Assembly (NCBI GenBank): GCA_021780395.1 | Contig: JAJXYU010000041.1 | Coordinates: 1 to 37,910, forward strand | DNA length: 37,910 nucleotides | Direction: 5' to 3' | Source: Pseudomonadota bacterium | GTDB taxonomy: Bacteria > Pseudomonadota > Gammaproteobacteria > Steroidobacterales > Steroidobacteraceae | Notes under the pieces: model-generated | Database searches by the model: none | The model's input: the letters and a program-made list of their open reading frames with translations, nothing else | What the model was told of the DNA's origin: nothing | Position numbers and translations under genes: made by a program | Shown: one piece after another, positions 33,121-37,910 of the stretch | How positions within the stretch are numbered: position 1 is the stretch's first letter | Layout of the letters: each line of letters opens with the position of its first letter

Positions 33121-33303
33121 CGGCGGCACTCCTCTTTCTGAGGGTTCTTCCGGGAGCGGACCCGCCGCGGGGCGCCGGCGGGGCCGGATCCGCGGGATTG
33201 TCGGCGGGCGCAACCGGCCGGTCAAGGCGGGCCTGCGCCGCCCTCGAGCGGTCGCGGCCAATGCACCGGGATGCCCCCGATTGCGCAGCGCAGGGTATCC
33301 GGC

Positions 33304-33398
33304 TTACCATCGAAATTCGACGCAACATATTAGTAAATTCCGATACATCCTCGGCGCGACTGATTCGCGAGGATCGCATCGACAACGATTCGGAGGAG
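33304..33398 (+). promoter_or_regulatory. AT-rich promoter region and ribosome-binding site of the sulfur-type operon
   Basis: The only clearly AT-rich patch in this gap lies at about 33303-33348. TTACCA (33304-33309), 18 bases and TATTAG (33328-33333) match sigma-70 hexamers in four of six positions each. TCGAAATTCGA (33310-33320) is a short palindrome inside the spacer and a possible operator. GGAGGAG (33392-33398) is a strong ribosome-binding site nine bases before the ATG at 33408. The rest of the 33121-33303 gap shows nothing I can name. Confidence 0.4.
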
Positions 33399-33407
33399 CA
33401 CACCATC

Positions 33408-34199
33408 ATGTCCGTTACCCGCAGAGATCTCCTGGGCATCGTCGCGACGACCGGCATCGCCGGCGTCGCGCTGGACGGTTTCGCGGCGGCCGCGCAACCG
33501 CCGAGTGCGCCGCTGCCGTCGCTGATCGAATCCGGCGGCGGCCACCTGAAGGCCCTGACGCACGCGCTCGCGAAGGCGCCGCGGCGGCGCGACTTCGAGG
33601 AGGTGCCGATGATCCTCACGTCGCCGGCCCAATGGGACCACGAGGCGCTCGGCTTGCTGACGCACTACCGGGGCGGACCGAAGCAGGTGTGGGACAACAC
33701 CGCGATCGACAGTCCGTGGCTCAACCTGATGCGCAACTCGCTGAACGCGCAGATCTGGGCATTCAAGCACCCGGACTTCCTCGTCGTGTCGGCGACCCAC
33801 GGCACCGCGCATCTGGCGCTGTACGACGACTACCTGTGGGAGAAGTACGGCCTCGCGAAGCTCACTGGCGGAAAGTTCGCGCGCAACACGCTGCTCGAGG
33901 TTCCCGCGGCGGCGCACGACGAGGCGAGCGACTTCGAGAGCCCCTCGGGGGTGTTCTCGCCGAAGGACAACAGCATCCCGACCTTGCAGGCACGCGGCGT
34001 CGTGTTCCTCGCCTGCCATAACGCGATCTTCGAGCTCACCTCGCGACTGCACGCGAGCGGCGTGAACCCGGACAAGCTCAGCCTCGCGAAGATGGGTGCC
34101 GAGTTCACGAACCACCTGATCCCGGGCGCGGTGCTCACGCCGGGCATCGTCGGCACGCTGCCCGAGCTCGGCGCGGCCGGCTTCCAGTACGCGAAATGA
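33408..34199 (+). CDS. Tat-exported DsrE-like protein
   Basis: The 263-residue protein begins with a twin-arginine signal (SVTRRDLLG at 2-10, then a hydrophobic stretch to about 28), so it is exported folded to the periplasm. The rest resembles the DsrE fold: ILTSPAQWDHEALG early, and near the end GVVFLACHNAIFELTSRL, the segment where DsrE-type sulfur carriers keep their reactive Cys. Cys203 is the only cysteine in the whole protein, which fits persulfide carriage. It opens the operon with the binding protein and DoxDA. The carrier role is inferred. Confidence 0.8.
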   Translation: MSVTRRDLLGIVATTGIAGVALDGFAAAAQPPSAPLPSLIESGGGHLKALTHALAKAPRRRDFEEVPMILTSPAQWDHEALGLLTHYRGGPKQVWDNTAIDSPWLNLMRNSLNAQIWAFKHPDFLVVSATHGTAHLALYDDYLWEKYGLAKLTGGKFARNTLLEVPAAAHDEASDFESPSGVFSPKDNSIPTLQARGVVFLACHNAIFELTSRLHASGVNPDKLSLAKMGAEFTNHLIPGAVLTPGIVGTLPELGAAGFQYAK

Positions 34200-34210
34200 G
34201 GGGGCGGACG

Positions 34211-35179
34211 ATGCGACAGCGACTCTGGCCGATGGTCGCGGCACTGGCCGCGTGTGTCGCCTGGTGCGGCGCCGCCGCGCGTGCGGCCGAAGGGTCCGGA
34301 TCGGTCTATCCGCCGTGGAGTCACGGCAGGAACGATCCGGCGGTACGGCGCGGACTCGAGTTCACGGTGCCGGAGGTCGACGATCTGCCCGATTTCCACG
34401 GTGACCCGTGCAATGCGCGACTGACGATCTTCGTCGGCGGGAACTACTACTTTGCGATGGCGCCGCTCGTCGAGGCATTCGAGAAGACGCATCCGGAACT
34501 TCGCGGCGAGATCTACTACGAGACGATTCCGCCGGGTCTGCTGGTGCGCCAGATCGAGCACGGCGGCACCATCACGGTGGGCAACATGACCTGGAGCGTG
34601 AAGGCGGACGTGTACGCGGCCGGGCTGCGCGGCGTGCAGGCGCTGATCGCACGCGGCTTCGTGCGCGGGCCCGCGGTGCCCTACGTCACCAACGACCTGA
34701 CGATCATGGTCCCGAAGGGCAATCCGGCGCACATCACCTCCCTCGCCGACCTCGCGCGACCCGGGGTGCGCGTGGTGATGCCGAACCCGCATTTCGAGGG
34801 CGTTGCGCGGCAGATCCAGGCGGCGCTCGTGAAGGCGGGCGGGCAGCAACTGAAGGACACGGTCTACGGCGAGAAGGTGAAGAACGGCGAGACGGTCCTC
34901 ACGCACATTCATCACCGGCAGACACCGCTGTTCCTGATGCAGGGCAAGGCCGATGCGGGAGTGACCTGGAAATCGGAGGCGATGTTTCAGGAACAGGCCG
35001 GCCATCCGATCGCTCACGTCTCGATCCCGGCGGCCGAGAACGTGACCGCGATCTACGCCGCCGGGGTCCTGAGGAGCGCACCGCACCCGCGGGCCGCGCA
35101 GGCCTGGATCGACTTCCTGAAGTCGCCGCCAGCGCTCGCGATCTTCGCGCGCTATGGCTTCGCGCCGTACCACCACTGA
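34211..35179 (+). CDS. Periplasmic substrate-binding protein, ModA-like (orphan)
   Basis: The 322-residue protein has a signal peptide (about 1-25, ending AAARAAEG) and a two-lobed binding-protein pattern like oxyanion binders. LTIFVGGNYYFAMAPLVEAFEKTHPEL starts lobe 1, YVTNDLTIMVPKGNP crosses to lobe 2, and ADAGVTWKSEAMFQEQ and FLKSPPALAIFARYGFAP follow. The mature part keeps a single Cys, in GDPCNARL. I start at 34211, behind GAGGGGG; an ATG at 34196 overlaps the previous stop and would add five residues. No ABC permease or ATPase gene follows, so uptake is not its obvious job. It might present a sulfur oxyanion to DoxDA (inference). Confidence 0.82.
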   Translation: MRQRLWPMVAALAACVAWCGAAARAAEGSGSVYPPWSHGRNDPAVRRGLEFTVPEVDDLPDFHGDPCNARLTIFVGGNYYFAMAPLVEAFEKTHPELRGEIYYETIPPGLLVRQIEHGGTITVGNMTWSVKADVYAAGLRGVQALIARGFVRGPAVPYVTNDLTIMVPKGNPAHITSLADLARPGVRVVMPNPHFEGVARQIQAALVKAGGQQLKDTVYGEKVKNGETVLTHIHHRQTPLFLMQGKADAGVTWKSEAMFQEQAGHPIAHVSIPAAENVTAIYAAGVLRSAPHPRAAQAWIDFLKSPPALAIFARYGFAPYHH

Positions 35180-35213
35180 GCCGCCGATCCGCAATCCAAC
35201 GAGGACCGCCCCC

Positions 35214-36287
35214 ATGCCCATCGATGCCAGGACGTCAGAAGCCCCGCGATCCGCCGATTGGCGGATCGCGGGCATCGCGCTGCTCAGTGCCCGCTTCGTG
35301 CAGGGATGGATCTACTGGGGCGGCGGCAGCCGCCGGTTCATCTACGCGCCGAAGAAGCTCGATCCGCACGCGGCGCACTGGATGGCGAACAAGTTCCAGA
35401 CCGCGATGCCGGGCGCTCTGCTCGGGATGGATCACGTCGTCAGTTACCTGCTCCAGCACTTCTACCTGCTCTATGCGGGGGTCATCGTGTTCAGCGCGCT
35501 GGAACTCGTCTTCGGTCTGTTCCTGCTGTTCGGCTTCCTCACCCGCTTGAGCGCGTTCGTCACGATGGGCCTGAGCGTGGTGCTGATGTTGCTGTTCGGC
35601 TGGCAGGGAGCGACCTGCATCGACGAATGGACGATGGCCGCGTGCAATTTCGGGATCGGCGCCACGCTGCTCGCCGGCGGCGCGGGTGCGTATTCGATCG
35701 ATGCATGGCTCGGTCGGACGCGACCGGCGCTCGCGGCGAAGCCCTGGTTCCGCTGGGTCGCGAGCGGCGCGCTGCCGGAGAAGACCCTCGAGGCGCTCGG
35801 CAAGGCGCTCTGGGCGGTGACGATCCTGTTCGTGGTGTCGACCTACCACTACTACCGCGGATCGGTCGTGACGCCGTTCCATCCCGGCCCCGTGAGTCCG
35901 TCGAAGCATCACGTGACCCTGGACGCCGCGGTGGTTCGAGGCGACGGCGGCGTGTCGTTCCATGCCTACCTCGACGGCGGCACCCCCGCCGTTCCTGCGC
36001 ACATCGTGCGGATCGCGCTCCGCGGTCCCGACGGGCGCACGATCGAAACCTGGGGCGGTGCGAGCCTCGGCGCGCTCCCGAGATCCGCGTTCTCGAACGA
36101 TTACCGGTACAACCAGTTCGGACCCGGACTCGACAGCATCCAGGCCGGCGTCGGCTCCAAGGCGACGATCACGCTGCCCGCGGCGCGGGCCGGACTGCAA
36201 CTCGCGCCCGGCCGTTACGTGATCGAAGCGACCACGATCGACGCGAATCGGTTCACGACGAGCGCGACGCTCGGCGCGGCTGGATGA
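35214..36287 (+). CDS. doxDA: DoxD-DoxA fusion, thiosulfate:quinone oxidoreductase-like
   Basis: The 357-residue protein joins both subunits of thiosulfate:quinone oxidoreductase. Residues about 15-170 are DoxD, with four membrane helices (SARFVQGWIYWGGGSRR at the front, FSALELVFGLFLLFGFLTRLSAF in the middle) and two Cys in GATCIDEWTMAACNFG. After another helix at about 200-217, residues about 225-355 are DoxA (TLDAAVVRGDGGVSFHAYLDGG, then SNDYRYNQFGPGLDSIQAGVGSKATITLP). The enzyme oxidises thiosulfate to tetrathionate and reduces quinone in the membrane. GAGGACC precedes the ATG. It is the last gene of the operon. Confidence 0.88.
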   Translation: MPIDARTSEAPRSADWRIAGIALLSARFVQGWIYWGGGSRRFIYAPKKLDPHAAHWMANKFQTAMPGALLGMDHVVSYLLQHFYLLYAGVIVFSALELVFGLFLLFGFLTRLSAFVTMGLSVVLMLLFGWQGATCIDEWTMAACNFGIGATLLAGGAGAYSIDAWLGRTRPALAAKPWFRWVASGALPEKTLEALGKALWAVTILFVVSTYHYYRGSVVTPFHPGPVSPSKHHVTLDAAVVRGDGGVSFHAYLDGGTPAVPAHIVRIALRGPDGRTIETWGGASLGALPRSAFSNDYRYNQFGPGLDSIQAGVGSKATITLPAARAGLQLAPGRYVIEATTIDANRFTTSATLGAAG

Positions 36288-36292
36288 CCCGT

Positions 36293-36330
36293 CCCGCGTG
36301 CGGCGGCGCGCCCGCGCCGCCGCACGCGGG
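36293..36330 (+). terminator. Strong hairpin after doxDA
   Basis: CCCGCGTGCGGCGGCGCG (36293-36310) and its exact reverse complement (36313-36330) lie two bases apart. Allowing for the loop, a stem of about 16 bp forms, starting five bases after the stop codon. There is no T-run. Confidence 0.65.
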
Positions 36331-36440
36331 GCAGACGAGGCTCGGCCGCGCGCCGCCCGGCTGTCGCCGATTGGCGACCCGGGAACTCCACGGCCGCGCG
36401 CGAGTCGACGTTCTCACAACAAACCACCGTGGGGACTTCG

Positions 36441-36989
36441 ATGATCAAACGCTGCTTGCCGCTCGCGGCACCCTTGCTCGTATTGTCCGGCACCGCCGGT
36501 GCGGCTGGATTTGGAGCCACCCAGTACCACTTCGCGCCCTACGTCGGCGCGAACCTCGGGATCCTGCGCTACGACGAAAGCGGGCTCACGACCGTGAGCC
36601 CGAGCGTGTTCATCGCGCGCATCGGGATGCCGTTGACCGATTATTTCGGCATCGAGGGTCGCATCGGGACCGGACTCTCGAGCGACAACAGCGCCGGGGC
36701 CGCGGTGAGCGTCGGCACGATCGGTGGCGCGTATCTGAAGGGCTCCTACCCGATCCTGCCGACGTTCTCGGTCTACGGCGTCGCCGGACTCGGGACGCTG
36801 AGCGTGAGCCGCAACTTCGGCGACGGACACACCACCAACACCGGGCTGTCGTTCGGCGTCGGGGGCGACGTTGCGCTACGCGGCGCGCTCGGACTGAACT
36901 TCGAGTGGACCCACTTCCCCGGCGGCACCGATGCCGGGTATTCCTACAATTCGGACGTGTTCAGCGCCGGCGTGACCTGGCGCTTCTGA
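36441..36989 (+). CDS. Outer-membrane beta-barrel protein
   Basis: The 182-residue protein has a signal peptide (about 1-21, ending SGTAGA) and then alternating short strands with Gly and aromatic residues: YHFAPYVGANLG, SVFIARIGMPLTDYFGIEGRIGTG, GGAYLKGSYPI, FSVYGVAGLGTLS. It ends in VTWRF, the terminal Phe being the outer-membrane insertion signal. An eight-stranded barrel is likely. GTGGGGAC precedes the ATG at 36441. The role is unknown; it could follow the sulfur-type operon, but a strong hairpin separates them. Confidence 0.85.
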   Translation: MIKRCLPLAAPLLVLSGTAGAAGFGATQYHFAPYVGANLGILRYDESGLTTVSPSVFIARIGMPLTDYFGIEGRIGTGLSSDNSAGAAVSVGTIGGAYLKGSYPILPTFSVYGVAGLGTLSVSRNFGDGHTTNTGLSFGVGGDVALRGALGLNFEWTHFPGGTDAGYSYNSDVFSAGVTWRF

Positions 36990-37017
36990 TCGCGGGCGAC
37001 GCGCGATCCACGACCGC

Positions 37018-37053
37018 GGGGCGCGGTGGCGGCATGAGCCGCCACCGCGCCCC
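37018..37053. terminator. Bidirectional terminator between the barrel gene and amt
   Basis: GGGGCGCGGTGGCGGC (37018-37033), loop ATGA and the exact complement (37038-37053) form a perfect 16-bp stem between two convergent genes. It would stop transcripts from both sides. Neither side has a T-run. Confidence 0.75.
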
Positions 37054-37059
37054 GTCCGC

Positions 37060-37910
37060 TCATTCGATCGCTTCGCCGTGCAGTGCGATGTCGAGTCCCT
37101 CGCGTTCTTCGTCGGTGCTCACGCGCAGACCGATCGTGAGGTCGATCGCCTTGAGGATCGCGACGCTCCACCCGAAGCTCCAGAGCAGGGTCGCCGTCAC
37201 GCCCTGCAACTGCGTGAGCACGCTGCCGGTCGCGCCGCTGATCGCCCGGCTGACGAGCGCGCCGGTGAGCAACGCACCGAGGATCCCACCGACGCCGTGG
37301 ACCCCGAATGCGTCGAGCGCATCGTCGTAACCGAACCAGTGCTTCAGCGACGTCGCCGACGCATAGCAGACCACCCCCGCGAGCGCGCCGATCAGCACGC
37401 CCGAGTTCGGCGTGACGAAGCCGGAGGCCGGCGTGATCGCGACGAGGCCGGCCACCGCGCCGGACGCGATGCCGAGCACGCTCGGCTTGCCCTTCAGCAG
37501 CCACTCCGCGAACATCCAGGTGATCGCCGCGGCGGCCGCCGCAACCTGCGTGGCCAGGAGCGCCATGCCGGCGCGGCCATCGGAGACGAGGGCCGATCCC
37601 GCGTTGAACCCGAACCATCCCACCCACAGCAAGGCCGCGCCGATCACGGTCAAGGTCAGGTTGTGCGGCGCCATCGCGGTGCGCCCGTAGCCGACGCGTT
37701 TGCCGAGCATCAGCGCCGACGCGAGGCCGGCGATGCCGGCGTTCACGTGGACGACGGTGCCACCGGCGAAGTCGAGCTGCGTGGCCGCGAGCCACCCGCC
37801 TGGTGCCCACATCCAGTGCGCAACCGGACAGTACACGACGATCAGCCAGACCGACATGAACCAGAGCATCGCCGAGAACTTCATGCGCTCGGCGAGCGAC
37901 CCGCAGATCA
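37060..37910 (-). CDS. amt: Ammonium transporter, C-terminal part (partial, 5' end outside window)
   Basis: The frame runs off the right edge; ICGSLAERMKFSAMLWF continues upstream of the first internal ATG, as in complete Amt proteins. About 283 residues are present, covering the last eight or so membrane helices. The paired channel histidines are in TVVHVNAGIAGL and AFGVHGVGGILGA. GAALLWVGWFGFNAGSAL and ITPASGFVTPNSGVLIGALAG are further family parts. It moves ammonium or ammonia across the inner membrane. A PII gene commonly precedes amt, but that would be outside the window. Confidence 0.95.
   Translation of the reverse strand, partial: ICGSLAERMKFSAMLWFMSVWLIVVYCPVAHWMWAPGGWLAATQLDFAGGTVVHVNAGIAGLASALMLGKRVGYGRTAMAPHNLTLTVIGAALLWVGWFGFNAGSALVSDGRAGMALLATQVAAAAAAITWMFAEWLLKGKPSVLGIASGAVAGLVAITPASGFVTPNSGVLIGALAGVVCYASATSLKHWFGYDDALDAFGVHGVGGILGALLTGALVSRAISGATGSVLTQLQGVTATLLWSFGWSVAILKAIDLTIGLRVSTDEEREGLDIALHGEAIE

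Noticed and set aside
34211..35179. Binding component of a molybdate ABC transporter
   Set aside because: No permease or ATPase gene is adjacent, and the operon context is DoxDA and a DsrE-like protein. A transporter elsewhere cannot be ruled out.

Overview
The window is a very GC-rich stretch of chromosome, densely packed with genes on both strands. Outer-membrane and cell-envelope genes (Mla/MCE lipid transport, lipoproteins, GspA/GspB, a beta-barrel protein ending in Phe), an ABC-F tail, NAD malate dehydrogenase and two EAL proteins point to a free-living, high-GC proteobacterium, probably gamma- or betaproteobacterial. I cannot name a genus. I saw no tRNA, rRNA, insertion sequence, prophage gene or CRISPR array, and no gene-free stretch over 300 bases; the longest is 33121-33407. 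The huge ORFs opposite most genes are frame shadows caused by the GC content.

Layout. 1-3930: tail of an ABC-F ATPase, then on the minus strand a CDGSH iron-sulfur protein heading a lipid-transport operon (STAS-MlaE permease, MlaF ATPase, MCE protein, PqiC-like lipoprotein). 4009-8146: Kef-type antiporter, a class I cyclic-di-GMP (GEMM-I) riboswitch in front of an FAD-linked oxidase, and Dps. 8232-10377: self-regulated GntR/ABC operon. 10490-15625: ECF sigma factor with a likely membrane anti-sigma partner, mdh, dinB, gspA, gspB. 15771-19215: four genes in a row (unknown secreted protein, DUF502 protein, unknown secreted protein, N-formylglutamate amidohydrolase). 19243-27610: redoxin, two GGDEF/EAL proteins, a PBP4-type DD-carboxypeptidase, a methyltransferase, a Nudix hydrolase. 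27783-30876: mtnA, a class II aldolase gene and mtnK, joined by ATGA overlaps, reading as a DHAP-type shunt for methylthioadenosine or 5'-deoxyadenosine salvage. 30902-33120: DUF805, a mannose-1-phosphate guanylyltransferase, two small envelope or unknown proteins. 33408-36287: a three-gene sulfur-type cluster (Tat-exported DsrE-like protein with one cysteine, an orphan ModA-like binding protein, and a DoxD-DoxA fusion), closed by a strong hairpin. 36441-37910: beta-barrel protein, a perfect 16-bp terminator hairpin, and the 3' part of an ammonium transporter.

The most interesting signals are the c-di-GMP riboswitch controlling an FAD oxidase (which also shows that the long open frame over it starts too early), the DoxDA/DsrE/binding-protein cluster, the compact mtnA-aldolase-mtnK operon, and a repeated arrangement in which a -10 box lies 6-7 bases before the start codon, suggesting leaderless mRNAs.
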